The notes beneath the pieces are model-generated. The model saw only the letters and a list, made by a program, of their open reading frames with translations, ran no database searches and was not told the DNA's origin. From M55B144 sp964550615 (GTDB taxonomy: Bacteria > Bipolaricaulota > Bipolaricaulia > UBA7950 > UBA9294): DNA of 64,000 nucleotides. Made by a program: the position numbers and the translations under genes. Shown piece after piece: positions 42,389-51,735 of the stretch (position 1 is the stretch's first letter; every line of letters begins with the position of its first letter). Location: positions 39,304-103,303 of the forward strand of contig CAZKAB010000002.1 of assembly GCA_964550615.1 (NCBI GenBank), written 5' to 3'.

Positions 42389-43506
42389 GATGTCCTCTTT
42401 CGCTGTTCCCGGTACGAACTGACCAAGTAGGGAACGATGAACAGGGCGACGATCAAGAACAGGATAACGGCGATCGACGCCCCGAGGGCGAACTTGTTTC
42501 CGCGGAAGGTAGTCAGGTACATGAGGACGGCGGGGTGATCGGTGGCGGAGTTGTCCGCCCCGGCCATCGCGAAGATAAGGGCGAACATCTTGAGCGAGAT
42601 GTGAGCAAGAATGATCACCGCGCTCAGTGTGATCGGTTTCAAGATGGGAAAGGCGACGCGCGTGTAGTACTGAATGTCGTTTGCTCCGTCGAGTCGCGAC
42701 ACTTCGTGCAATTCAACCGGAATCCCGCGCAGACCGGCGAGGTAAAGGGCCATCGTGTATCCGGAGAATTGCCATATTGCGGCGATCATCACCCCGATCG
42801 TTGCTAGGTTGAAGCCATGCTTTTCCGGGATGGGAACCATCTGCGGCATCAACCGTTGGCCGAATATCGCCCACAGAACGAGAATCACTGCCGGAGCTGC
42901 GGCGATCAGCGCACGCTTGTGCGTTCCTCTTCTCCACATTCGTATTGCAAGAAAGGCGAGAACAAGAGCGACCACTATCGCTGTTATCGAGGGAACGCTT
43001 TGCCAATCAAAAGTGAGAATCTGCTGACGGCTACTGATCCACCGAAATCGCCCGGGTGAGAGGCCGATGAACGAGGGAAGAACGTTTATCCCCCCCTCGG
43101 GGGCGAGCAACCAGCGCCAAATCGTGCCGGTAACCACGAATGAGAGCGACATCGGATATAGAAAGATGGTGCGGAATATCCCTTCACCGCGCGGTTCTCG
43201 ATCGAGGAGGACTGCCAAGAACAAACCCAGCGCCAACGACCCTAGCACAAGTGAAACGGTATAGAAGAACGCATTTATCAGGTCCTGCCGAAATCGCATG
43301 TGAAGAAAGCTGGTGAACAATTCCTTGTAGTTGTCGAAGCCGATTAGGTGCATCTGCGGATTTTCGGCAAGTGCCGCCCCTTGTCCCCAATCTGTGAACG
43401 AGATGTAGATTGTCTGGCCGATGAATCCGTACACGAACACCGCAATCAAGACGAGGGATGGCAAAAGAACTGCGAATGCGATTATGCGGTCGCGCGATAG
43501 ATGCAC
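42385..43506 (-). CDS. ABC sugar transporter permease (MalF-like)
   Basis: A 373-residue permease, longer than most. After the first helices (IIAFAVLLPSLVLIAVFVYG) and FLYPMSLSFVVTGTIWRWLL there is an inserted segment of about 80 residues with two extra hydrophobic helices (AIVVALVLAFLAIRMWRRGT and AVILVLWAIFGQRL). The EAA loop (LHEVSRLDGANDIQYYTRVA) follows. GTG 43506 has AGAGGTGG upstream, dropping 22 codons. It acts with the next permease. Confidence 0.9.
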   Translation of the reverse strand: MHLSRDRIIAFAVLLPSLVLIAVFVYGFIGQTIYISFTDWGQGAALAENPQMHLIGFDNYKELFTSFLHMRFRQDLINAFFYTVSLVLGSLALGLFLAVLLDREPRGEGIFRTIFLYPMSLSFVVTGTIWRWLLAPEGGINVLPSFIGLSPGRFRWISSRQQILTFDWQSVPSITAIVVALVLAFLAIRMWRRGTHKRALIAAAPAVILVLWAIFGQRLMPQMVPIPEKHGFNLATIGVMIAAIWQFSGYTMALYLAGLRGIPVELHEVSRLDGANDIQYYTRVAFPILKPITLSAVIILAHISLKMFALIFAMAGADNSATDHPAVLMYLTTFRGNKFALGASIAVILFLIVALFIVPYLVSSYREQRKRTS

Positions 43507-43590
43507 TGGCCACCTCTCAAGCGTATTGGACGCATGATAGTGTAAAGAAGCGGGCGAGGGAGCGACAAGCACTCCCCCGCCGCGATATGG

Positions 43591-44850
43591 TTATCCGCCG
43601 ATTCCGTTCTGGCGGGCGATCGCGTCGCAGGCATTGGCTGCCTGTTGCGGATCTCTGCTCGTCAGGAACATCTCCATGACAGTGGCGAAGTCGTTCATGA
43701 ATCCCTCATTCGCCACGACGCCATGCGTGAGACTCCCGGCGACGATGTCATTCTGCCAGTCCATTGCTGCAGATTGAGAATACGCGTTGTACAGCGATAG
43801 ATCGCTGTCGGTTCGCGCCGATATCGATCCCTTGAGTGGGTTGAATGCATCCGAACCCTCTTTCGATCCAAGGAGTTCCAGCCAAGCGATTGCGTTGTCC
43901 CGATCGGGAGCTCCCTTCGGCAGACCAAACGAGTCGGAGAGCATCATGAATATGCCCTGGGTTCCCGGAGAGGGACTCCACGCGTAGTCCGTTCCCGGTG
44001 TCAGACCAAGCGTGGTTGACATATATCCGGCCGCCCAGTCGCCCATCACATTGAACGCAGCCTTGCCGCTCACCACCATGTCCGTTGCCTGTTGCCAGGA
44101 CAGGGATGCGGCATCATTGTTCGTGTATTCGAGGATCTTCCCGAACGTTTTCCACACGGCTACCGCTTCGGGGCTGGTGAACGATAGCGTGCCGTCCCAT
44201 AGCGCTTGCCACTTGTCCGGGCCGAGCACGGCCAGAGCGACCGATTCCCACAAGTGGTTTACCGTCCAGTTCTCCGCCAGAGCGAGAGGCGTGATTCCCT
44301 GTGCTTTCAGCGCCGGGGCGATCGCAAGAAAGTCATCCCATGTCTTCGGGGCCTCAACGCCCCACTTCTCCAGATTGGCCGGGATGTACCACATTACGTT
44401 GGAACGATGAATGTTCACCGGGACGGACCAAATGCCCGCGTCGGTACTGAGCAGCTTGATCAACCCAGACGGGAAGACATTCATCCATCCTTCCTGCTGG
44501 AACAACGACGTGAGATCCTCCATTCGATCGGCCCTGACCCAGGTGCCGATCAATTCCTGTCCGGCATGGACTTGGAAACTGTCCGGAGCATCCCCGCCCA
44601 GCATGCGTGTCTTGAGCACTGCCTTGGCGTTGACGCCCGATCCGCCGGTGACGGTTGCGTTGATTACGTTTACATTGGGATGCTCTGCGCTATACAGGTC
44701 GATCAACGCCTGCAGCGCCGGTCCTTCATCTCCCGCCCACCAGGAGAAGATCTCCAGTTTTCCAGTGAGATTGTCTGCCATCACCGTTCCAAACGCTGCT
44801 AGCAGCGCTACTCCTACCAGCGTAGCAATTACCAACTTTTTCAGTTGCAT
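43591..44850 (-). CDS. sugar ABC transporter substrate-binding protein
   Basis: A 419-residue family 1 binding protein. The Sec signal peptide ends about AFGTVMA and has no lipobox cysteine, so the protein is free in a periplasm. The mature part (KLEIFSWWAGDEGPALQALI, PDSFQVHAGQEL, WYIPANLEKWGVEAPKTWDD) resembles glucose/galactose/mannose-binding proteins of the Thermus type. The AAGGAGGAAGA site precedes the ATG. Monosaccharide or small galactoside specificity is suggested by similarity plus the adjacent galK (inference). Confidence 0.9.
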   Translation of the reverse strand: MQLKKLVIATLVGVALLAAFGTVMADNLTGKLEIFSWWAGDEGPALQALIDLYSAEHPNVNVINATVTGGSGVNAKAVLKTRMLGGDAPDSFQVHAGQELIGTWVRADRMEDLTSLFQQEGWMNVFPSGLIKLLSTDAGIWSVPVNIHRSNVMWYIPANLEKWGVEAPKTWDDFLAIAPALKAQGITPLALAENWTVNHLWESVALAVLGPDKWQALWDGTLSFTSPEAVAVWKTFGKILEYTNNDAASLSWQQATDMVVSGKAAFNVMGDWAAGYMSTTLGLTPGTDYAWSPSPGTQGIFMMLSDSFGLPKGAPDRDNAIAWLELLGSKEGSDAFNPLKGSISARTDSDLSLYNAYSQSAAMDWQNDIVAGSLTHGVVANEGFMNDFATVMEMFLTSRDPQQAANACDAIARQNGIGG

Positions 44851-44964
44851 TCTTCCTCCTTGTAGTCTCTCTTCCCTTGTGTCGGCCGATTTGATCCTAA
44901 ACCAAACCTTGGGTCAGCCAAGCCCCAGTGACATTTGTGGCTCCATCACCTCCTGCGGCAAGTG

Positions 44965-45999
44965 CTAGTTGTTTCCTCCTCTTCTCTGAGACGATTCTCT
45001 GATGACCAGCTGCACGTCGAGCTTGAGCTTGTCCGTTTCAGCCGTGCTTTGATCGTCTCGTAGCCTTCGCACAAGAAGCTGCATTGCCTGCCTCCCCAGC
45101 TCCTCCTTCGGGCTTCGAATAGTCGTCAACGGGACCTGAAGACAAGACGCCATCCAAACATCATCAAAACCGACAACGGCGACGTCCTCAGGAATGGAGA
45201 GGCCGACTTCCCGCACGGCCTGCATGACCCCGAATGCGACAAAATCGGAATAGGTTACGATCGCCGACGGTGGAGGAGTGCGTTTCAAAATCGAGCGTGC
45301 AAGATCGAATCCCTCTCCCACAGTGAGAGCGCCGGTGACTACCAGCGATCGATCGACTGCTATTCCGTGCCGGGCTTGTGCGTCAGCATATCCCTGGAAA
45401 CGCTCTCTGGCACTTGAGATGTGGAGTGGACCGTTGACCATGGCGATCCTTCTGTAGCCTTGCGACAGGAGATGCTCGGTCGCCAGTAACCCACCACGGT
45501 AGTCGTCCGGAACGACGTAGTTCGTGTCCAAATCCTGGAAATACCGCCCCACGAGGACAAACGGAAAACGTGCTTGAGAAAGGCTTGCTATGGTCTCCTT
45601 ATCGCTCTGAACGGGCGTGATCAGTATGCCATCCACCTGCTCGGCAAGGAGAACGTGAATTGCTTCCTGCTCCCCGGCATAGTTCTCATCGGAATCCTGC
45701 AGGATGATGCTATAGTCCAATTCACGGGCTGCTTTTGCAATCCCCTTGACTAGGGCACTGAAAAACGGATTTGCCACATCGGTTACCACTACCCCAATCG
45801 TACCTGTCTTGTTTGATCGCAGTCCTTTAGCCAGTCTATTTGCGCGGTATCCGAGTCTGCTCGCTGCCGCCAAGATTTTCTCCTTGGTGGCGGCGTGGAC
45901 CTCAGCCTTGTCGTTCAGTGCTCGGGAGACGGTATTAATGGAGAACCCAGTATCAATTGCGATATCTTTGAGTGTAACTCGCGTGCCAGAAGTCTTCAC
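44965..45999 (-). CDS. LacI-family transcriptional repressor
   Basis: A 344-residue regulator. The N-terminal helix-turn-helix and hinge read VTLKDIAIDTGFSINTVSRA and LGYRANRLAKGLRSNKTG. A periplasmic-binding-like effector domain follows (IGVVVTDVANPFFSALVKGI, VAVVGFDDVWMASCLQVPLTT). It is first in the transport operon, 114 nt upstream of the binding protein gene, and probably senses the imported sugar. Palindromes characteristic of LacI operators lie at its own promoter, indicating autorepression. Confidence 0.93.
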   Translation of the reverse strand: MKTSGTRVTLKDIAIDTGFSINTVSRALNDKAEVHAATKEKILAAASRLGYRANRLAKGLRSNKTGTIGVVVTDVANPFFSALVKGIAKAARELDYSIILQDSDENYAGEQEAIHVLLAEQVDGILITPVQSDKETIASLSQARFPFVLVGRYFQDLDTNYVVPDDYRGGLLATEHLLSQGYRRIAMVNGPLHISSARERFQGYADAQARHGIAVDRSLVVTGALTVGEGFDLARSILKRTPPPSAIVTYSDFVAFGVMQAVREVGLSIPEDVAVVGFDDVWMASCLQVPLTTIRSPKEELGRQAMQLLVRRLRDDQSTAETDKLKLDVQLVIRESSQRRGGNN

Positions 46000-46018
46000 G
46001 AATTCGCTCCTGTGGTAT

Positions 46019-46037
46019 CGTTACCGGTAACGTTACC
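46019..46037 (-). promoter_or_regulatory. LacI-type operator
   Basis: CGTTACCGGTAACG (46019-46032) is a perfect 14-bp palindrome with the central CG typical of LacI-family operators. It overlaps a second palindrome, GGTAACGTTACC (46026-46037). It lies immediately after the -10 box of the lacI-type gene. No copy is present before the binding-protein gene. Confidence 0.75.
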
Positions 46038-46066
46038 AGCATAGCACACTTCGTTGCTGCAGTCAA
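46038..46066 (-). promoter_or_regulatory. sigma70 promoter of the sugar operon
   Basis: Minus-strand -35 TTGACT (46066-46061), 17 nt, -10 TATGCT (46043-46038), directly followed by the operator. Confidence 0.75.
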
Positions 46067-46101
46067 GAGCAGCTTACGTGAGAACAATCATTACAAACCA
46101 G

Positions 46102-47658
46102 TTACAGTGCTTGTTTCCCTCTCTCGATTGAGGCAAGCGTATGCGGGAGCATGCGGATCAAGTCGCTCGGCAGCATAGAGCGTTCAGAGGTAGTGCGGGC
46201 CAGGCGATCGGCGACAGCGCCATGCACGAATGCGCCGATGATCGCCGCATCCGTGGGCGACGCCCCGCCGGCGAGGAATCCCGCTACGAGTCCGGTCAAG
46301 ACGTCTCCCGATCCACCGGTGGCGAGGCCTGTGTTTCCGGTAGGGTTGAGGTATATCTTGCCGTCCACGGTGCCGATCGCGGTCGGCTGCCCTTTCAAAA
46401 GCAGGGTTGTTCGATATGTCTGCGCGAAAAGGCGCGCAACCTCGATCCGTTTCGCATCGATCTCATCGGGCGACTGCGCTATCAGGCGCGACATTTCTCC
46501 GGGATGAGGCGTGAGGACGGTGCGCCCGGCGAGCCGAGCCAACCGGGCCAATCGATTGCGCAGTGGGAAGATTCCGTCTGCGTCGAGCACAATCCTGTTC
46601 TTCGCAGCATGCAGGAGGTGCAAGATAACCGCGCCGACGGATGGCGCGCGGGAGAGCCCCGGGCCGATCGCCAATACGTCCGCAGCGTTTGCAGCGGTAA
46701 GGAGCCGAGGCAACGATCTTCGGGAGAGGTGACCGTTTGCATCGGTGAGAGGAACGGTGATCACTTCGGGGATCGCGGCTGCAACGATGGGCTCTATTGA
46801 TTCGGAGCAAGCAACTGTGACAAGGCCTGCGCCCGCCCTCAGCGCTCCGCCGGCGCACAGTATCGCAGCCCCGCTCATTCCGCGTGAGCCGGCGACGACA
46901 AGGACGCGACCGAACGATCCTTTGTGACCGGCGGGATCGCGGGAAGGAAGATGCGCACGCACCCACTCTCTGTCGACCACAAGAGCCGTCGCCTCGATGT
47001 TCTCGACGATCTCCGGCGGATATCCGACCGGAACAATCGTGATCTTGCCGCATCGTGAACGTGCCGGGTACAGGAGATGGGAAGGCTTATATGCGGCCAT
47101 TGCCAGCGTGTGATCGGCGTATACGCTATCGCCGATCAGGCCCCCGGTATCGGTGGCGAGTCCGGTGGGCATATCTATTGCCACTCGCAGGACGTCTGCC
47201 CGGTTGATTGCACGAACAATAGCGGCATATCTCCCGTCGAGCGGCCGGCTTACGCCGATCCCAAGCATGCCATCGATCACGCAGTCCGCCCGCATCAGCG
47301 CCTTCTCCAACGCACTGATATCATCCTCGATGACGGTCACCCGTTCGGGAGCGCAGGTAATGAAGAGGCGAGCCATGTCCCTGGTCGTCGGCGTGAGCGC
47401 TTCGACCGGCGCGAGGACGAACATGCGTACATCAGCTCCCGACTCATGCAACCGGCGGGCGCAGACGAGGGCATCCCCCCCGTTTCCGCCGATTCCAGCC
47501 ACCACTACTGCATGGCAGACATGCAGGCGTTTCAGGACAAAGTCGGCGACCGCGCTTCCCGCTGTGTCCATTAGGGTCGCCTCCGGGACGCCACGCCGCA
47601 CCGCTTCCCTGTCGATAGCCTTGATCTGGGCGGCGGAGAACACTCTCATTAAGCTCAT
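46102..47658 (-). CDS. nnr: bifunctional NAD(P)H-hydrate epimerase/dehydratase
   Basis: A 518-residue fusion. The N-terminal YjeF_N (epimerase) domain has ATLMDTAGSAVADF, AGIGGNGGDALVCARRL and the catalytic region VIDGMLGIGVSR. The C-terminal ribokinase-like dehydratase has HKGSFGRVLVVAGSRGMSGA, LTPHPGEMSRL, LLLKGQPTAIG and TGNTGLATGGSGDVLTGLVA. Together they repair damaged hydrated NAD(P)H using ADP. ATG 47658 has GGAG 6 nt upstream, 14 nt after miaA. Confidence 0.94.
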   Translation of the reverse strand: MSLMRVFSAAQIKAIDREAVRRGVPEATLMDTAGSAVADFVLKRLHVCHAVVVAGIGGNGGDALVCARRLHESGADVRMFVLAPVEALTPTTRDMARLFITCAPERVTVIEDDISALEKALMRADCVIDGMLGIGVSRPLDGRYAAIVRAINRADVLRVAIDMPTGLATDTGGLIGDSVYADHTLAMAAYKPSHLLYPARSRCGKITIVPVGYPPEIVENIEATALVVDREWVRAHLPSRDPAGHKGSFGRVLVVAGSRGMSGAAILCAGGALRAGAGLVTVACSESIEPIVAAAIPEVITVPLTDANGHLSRRSLPRLLTAANAADVLAIGPGLSRAPSVGAVILHLLHAAKNRIVLDADGIFPLRNRLARLARLAGRTVLTPHPGEMSRLIAQSPDEIDAKRIEVARLFAQTYRTTLLLKGQPTAIGTVDGKIYLNPTGNTGLATGGSGDVLTGLVAGFLAGGASPTDAAIIGAFVHGAVADRLARTTSERSMLPSDLIRMLPHTLASIERGKQAL

Positions 47659-47672
47659 GTTCGTCTCCAAAC

Positions 47673-48629
47673 CTAGTCCCGCAGCACGTCCGGCACTGCG
47701 GTCTCGGCCGACTCCCGTTCCAACTCTGATGTTATCTCTCGGCCGACTTCTTCCGCGCTCTTACCGGTGACATCGACCCAAGTGACGTTTTCATCGCGGC
47801 GAAACCACGCCATTTGACGGCGGGCGAGGGACCACGTGTTGTTGACGATCTGCTGTTCAAGCTCAGCGCGCGTTATCTTGCCGTCGAGGTAGGAGAATGT
47901 CTCTCTCACCCCGATTGTACGGTAGGCCTGGCAATCTTGTGTGAGGCCATGTTCGCGCATGGTGCTTACCTCTTTAATAAGACCTGAGGCCAACATTCGT
48001 TTCACTCGAGCGGCGATGGCGCTTCGATGATCATCGCGATCACGGCGCAGACCGAAGACGCGAAACAGATACGGAAGCGGCTGTGCCTTCTGCTGCAACC
48101 GGCTGATCGGCTCGCCGGTCGTTATGGCGACTTCCAGTGCCCGCACGATGCGGAGACGGTCGTTTGGGTGGATTGCGGCTGCAGCGGTCGGATCAGCCTC
48201 TTGCAGTCGCTCATAGAGTTGATCGAGCGGCTCTGTTGAAAGCGCGGCGCGCAAACGCTTATTGGAGGCAGGGCCGGAGAAGATTCCTCGCAGGATTGCT
48301 CCAAGGTACAGCGTACCGCCGCCGACAATGATCGGCGTTTTTCGGTGATCGAATATCTGCAGAATCAATCGCTCAACGTCCCGGCGGAAAGCCATCGCGT
48401 CGTAGGCACCATCTACTGGAACAATGTCTATGAGGTGGTGGGGTACTTCGTTCAGTGCGGCGCGCGATGGCTTGTCGGTGACGATGTCAAGGCCCCGGAA
48501 GAAGGCGCGCGAATCGGCTGAGATTATCTCGCCACCGTCCGTGATGGCGGACGCAACCGCTATTGCGACCGCACTCTTTCCGACCGCAGTCGGCCCCAGG
48601 ATTACCAGCGCGCAACCACGTGTCGACAA
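47673..48629 (-). CDS. miaA: tRNA dimethylallyltransferase
   Basis: A 318-residue enzyme adding the isopentenyl group to A37 of tRNAs reading UNN codons. The P-loop ILGPTAVGKSAVAIAVA is followed by EIISADSRAFFRGLDIVTDK, HHLIDIVPVDGAYDAMAF, GGTLYLGAILRG and RRQMAWFRRDENVTWVD. It starts at TTG directly after the rpoD stop. Length is normal. Confidence 0.95.
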   Translation of the reverse strand: MSTRGCALVILGPTAVGKSAVAIAVASAITDGGEIISADSRAFFRGLDIVTDKPSRAALNEVPHHLIDIVPVDGAYDAMAFRRDVERLILQIFDHRKTPIIVGGGTLYLGAILRGIFSGPASNKRLRAALSTEPLDQLYERLQEADPTAAAAIHPNDRLRIVRALEVAITTGEPISRLQQKAQPLPYLFRVFGLRRDRDDHRSAIAARVKRMLASGLIKEVSTMREHGLTQDCQAYRTIGVRETFSYLDGKITRAELEQQIVNNTWSLARRQMAWFRRDENVTWVDVTGKSAEEVGREITSELERESAETAVPDVLRD

Positions 48630-50000
48630 CTAGTCTTCCCCGAGCAGGAGCTCGCGGAACCGCTTCAGTTCGGTGCGGCGCGAAGGGTGCTTGAGCTTCT
48701 CAATCGCCTTGATCTCGATCTGGCGCACGCGCTCACGTGTGATGTTGAACTTGAGCGACACATCCTTGAGGGTGCGGGGATGGCCATCATCGAGTCCGTA
48801 GCGCAGGCGGAGGATCTCGCGTTCGCGTTCATCGAGCTGATCGAGAGCGCGATTGAGTTGTTCCTTCAGGAACATTCGGAACGTCTCTTTGGTCGGAGAG
48901 GGAGAGGAGGGATCTTCGATGAAGTCCCCGAGCGTATCTTCGTCTTCCTCGCCGATTGGTCGCTCCAGCGAAGCGGTGTATGAGGAGACGTTCTCCACCT
49001 TCTTGATCTTGTCGATACTCATGTTCATCAGTTTGGAGAGGTCCTCGAGTGTGGGGGCAGCGCCGTGTTTCTGGATGAACTCGCGCTTGATCCGGCTGAG
49101 GTCGCGCACTGTCTCGATCATGTGTACGGGAACCCGGATCGTACGTGATTGATCGGCGATGGCACGAGTGATCGCTTGCCGGATCCACCAGGTTGCGTAG
49201 GTGGAGAACTTGAATCCTTTTGTGTAGTCGAATTTCTCGACCGCCTTCATCAGGCCCATGTTCCCCTCCTGAATGAGGTCGAGGAATGACAGACCGCGAT
49301 TGGTATAGCGTTTGGCGATGGAGACTACGAGGCGGAGATTCGATATTGTCAGACGTTCGCGGGCCTCGCGGGCCTCCGCCGCGATCTCCTCTAGGGCTTG
49401 TCCCTTCTCCTTGAGGATGCGAACGAGGGCATCATCGCTTAGCTTGGCAGCGAAGCCAAGTGCCCTGGCTGCTTCTTTCCCGCTCTTCACGCGCTCCTTC
49501 AATTCCTCGCGCTTTGCCTCAGGAACTCCTTTCTTTGGAAGGGCGGTGCGACTCAGTGCATCGGCGCCGTTTCTGATTGCCTGCACCCAGGCGCTCTTCT
49601 CCATCGCCATTGCGAGTTCAACCTCTTCTTCTTTTGTAAGGAGCGGGTACTTGCCTATTTCCCGCAAGTACGTTTTTACTGGATCCTCGCGGTGCGATGA
49701 GCGCCGCATGTCGGAGATTCTGGGCCTACGTCTTGGCCGTGCCACTTCGGAATCATCTGAATCATCATCTGATGACTCATCGTCGGACGTGTCGTCATCC
49801 GAGTCCGAATCTGAATCTGAATCTGAGATTTCTTCCAGAAGGATGTCGTCAGTGTCCGAATCTTCTTCTGTGATGGCATCATCGGAAGGCTCCTCGGGGA
49901 CGAGTTCCTCGTCATTGACGGTCTCTTCCTCAATGCGGTCCTTCTCAGTGGGCGTTGTCTGCTCTTGCTTGTCCTTGTCCTGCTGTTTGCGTTTTGCCAT
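48630..50000 (-). CDS. rpoD: primary sigma factor (RpoD/SigA)
   Basis: A 456-residue sigma70. Regions 1.2 (DPVKTYLREIGKYPLLTKEE), 2 (LRLVVSIAKRYTNRGLSF and FKFSTYATWWIRQAITRAI), 3 and 4 (REREILRLRYGLDDGHPRTL, ITRERVRQIEIKAIEKL) are complete. Instead of region 1.1 the first 100 residues are a very acidic, Ser/Asp-repetitive tail (DSDSDSDSD), then a basic RPRRRPR. About 90 residues sit between 1.2 and 2. It overlaps dnaG by 56 nt, the classical dnaG-rpoD arrangement, but without rpsU. Confidence 0.96.
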   Translation of the reverse strand: MAKRKQQDKDKQEQTTPTEKDRIEEETVNDEELVPEEPSDDAITEEDSDTDDILLEEISDSDSDSDSDDDTSDDESSDDDSDDSEVARPRRRPRISDMRRSSHREDPVKTYLREIGKYPLLTKEEEVELAMAMEKSAWVQAIRNGADALSRTALPKKGVPEAKREELKERVKSGKEAARALGFAAKLSDDALVRILKEKGQALEEIAAEAREARERLTISNLRLVVSIAKRYTNRGLSFLDLIQEGNMGLMKAVEKFDYTKGFKFSTYATWWIRQAITRAIADQSRTIRVPVHMIETVRDLSRIKREFIQKHGAAPTLEDLSKLMNMSIDKIKKVENVSSYTASLERPIGEEDEDTLGDFIEDPSSPSPTKETFRMFLKEQLNRALDQLDEREREILRLRYGLDDGHPRTLKDVSLKFNITRERVRQIEIKAIEKLKHPSRRTELKRFRELLLGED

Positions 50001-51735
50001 CTCTTCTCCTCCTGGACAGTCGCTTTGCTACCAGCATGCTGTACGCCCGTTGTAGGTCATCGATTGCATGATGATCCCCGACCTTCTCTGCACTTTCAAT
50101 CTCTACGCGTATCCGCGCCAGTTCTTTCTCGATTTCCGGCAGCTCTACGAGCCGCGTCAATGCGTCCTGCAAAGCTCTCTCCACATCGTTGTACTGAGGT
50201 TCGGCCAATGCGAGATAGCTCATCTGCTGCAACGTCTCTTCGTCAAGCCCGGTCACCAACGACGACGTATCGACCGGTCCGCGTGTCTCCGACAACGCGG
50301 CCACCATCGGCCGGTACTGTGGCGAAAAGTCATCGGCCGATACATGTGCCGCCACTCTGTCCCACGTAACGTGCCCATGAAGAATGAGAGAGAGTATCAC
50401 TTGCTGCGGGTCCCAATGCCTCTTCTTCTCATCGGTAGCTTGCTGTTGTCTTGGTTCTCTCGCGTCTGCCGACGAGCGGCCGCGTGAGAGTTCTTGTGCA
50501 AGCGCGTCCGGCGGGAGATCGAGAATCTCGGCGAGCCTAGTGGCGATCTCCTGGCGCAGCGGAAGGCTTGTGATCTCCTGATAAAAAGAACGGGTTTCTT
50601 TCAGTACCGCTTCTTTTCCGGTTATCGACGCGGTATCGTGTCTCTCTTTCAGCGATTCGATATAGAACATGTGAAACGGGATTGCGGCATCGACTGCTTT
50701 CAACATCTCTTCAGCTCCGTCGCGGCGGACAAGGCTGTCGGGATCTTCACCCTGTGGCAGGCGAGCCACGCGAACAGACAAGCCACGATTGCGCAGAATG
50801 CTCATCCCGCGCAGTGACGCCATTCCCCCCGCTAAGTCGCGATCGTAAGATATCACTACCTCTTCAGCGAAACGTCCCAACAGATCAGCCTGTCCGTGAG
50901 TAAGTGATGTGCCCATGCTCCCGACAGCGTTCGTAATTCCGGCCAAGTGGAGCGAGATAACGTCGGTGTATCCCTCAACTAGGACTGCCATTTTCTTCTC
51001 GCGCAACGTGTCCCGTGTCCACGAAAGTCCGTACAGCTGGCCGCTCTTGTCGAACAATCGCGTCTTCGGTGAGTTCAGGTACTTGGGGTCTCCAGCGAAT
51101 GCCCTTCCGCCAAAGGCGATCGGCCGGTTGGATAGGTCGAAAATCGGGAATATCACGCGGTCGCGGAAGCGGTCGTAGGCCGAGCCGTCGTCGCGCTCGA
51201 TCAGGAGACCGAGGTCGACAAGCGCCTTTGTCCCGTACTTGCCGGCGAAACGCTTCTGCAGCGAATGCCCTCCTGCAGGAGCGTATCCCAGCCCAAACCG
51301 TTCCCAGGTTTCCTCGGGATATCCACGGTTGATCAGGTATTCACGTCCACGCCGGCCACCGGCGCTGTTTGTCAAGTTCTTCTCGAACCAGCGGGCAACT
51401 TCGATGTTGATTGCAAACAGATCTTCTCGCACATTGTCCGTCCGTTTGCTGAGCGTCACGCCCGCTTCCGCGGCCAACCGCTCGACTGCTTCCGGGAACG
51501 ACAGCTTCTCGATCTTCATCAAGAAGGCGAAGAGATCCCCCCCTTCGCTGCAGCCGAAGCAATGCCACAGCCCCTTGTCCGGGCTTACCCAGAACGAGGG
51601 AGTGTCGTCCTTGTGAAACGGACATCGGCCCTTGTAGCTGGAGCCCGCTTTGGTCAGGGTGACATAACGCGAGATGACGGAGGCAATATCAATGCGTTCC
51701 TTGATCTGATCTACGTCGGTCCTATCTCCCTTCAT
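49945..51735 (-). CDS. dnaG: DNA primase
   Basis: A 596-residue primase. The N-terminal CHC2 zinc finger (CPFHKDDTPSFWVSPDKGLW, then HCFGCSEGG) and the TOPRIM core (VLVEGYTDVISLH and ISYDRDLAGGMASLRG) are present. The C-terminal helicase-binding part (from about residue 430) is helical and ends in a basic tail RRRRDG. The last 56 nt overlap the rpoD start. ATG directly follows the stop of the beta-lactamase-fold gene, with GGAG 8 nt upstream. Confidence 0.95.
   Translation of the reverse strand: MKGDRTDVDQIKERIDIASVISRYVTLTKAGSSYKGRCPFHKDDTPSFWVSPDKGLWHCFGCSEGGDLFAFLMKIEKLSFPEAVERLAAEAGVTLSKRTDNVREDLFAINIEVARWFEKNLTNSAGGRRGREYLINRGYPEETWERFGLGYAPAGGHSLQKRFAGKYGTKALVDLGLLIERDDGSAYDRFRDRVIFPIFDLSNRPIAFGGRAFAGDPKYLNSPKTRLFDKSGQLYGLSWTRDTLREKKMAVLVEGYTDVISLHLAGITNAVGSMGTSLTHGQADLLGRFAEEVVISYDRDLAGGMASLRGMSILRNRGLSVRVARLPQGEDPDSLVRRDGAEEMLKAVDAAIPFHMFYIESLKERHDTASITGKEAVLKETRSFYQEITSLPLRQEIATRLAEILDLPPDALAQELSRGRSSADAREPRQQQATDEKKRHWDPQQVILSLILHGHVTWDRVAAHVSADDFSPQYRPMVAALSETRGPVDTSSLVTGLDEETLQQMSYLALAEPQYNDVERALQDALTRLVELPEIEKELARIRVEIESAEKVGDHHAIDDLQRAYSMLVAKRLSRRRRDGKTQTAGQGQARADNAH

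Noticed and set aside
49312..50055. 247-codon open frame on the plus strand opposite rpoD, rich in Ser
   Set aside because: It is the antisense of the Asp/Glu/Ser-rich sigma factor tail; codon bias keeps it open and it has no ribosome site or family features.
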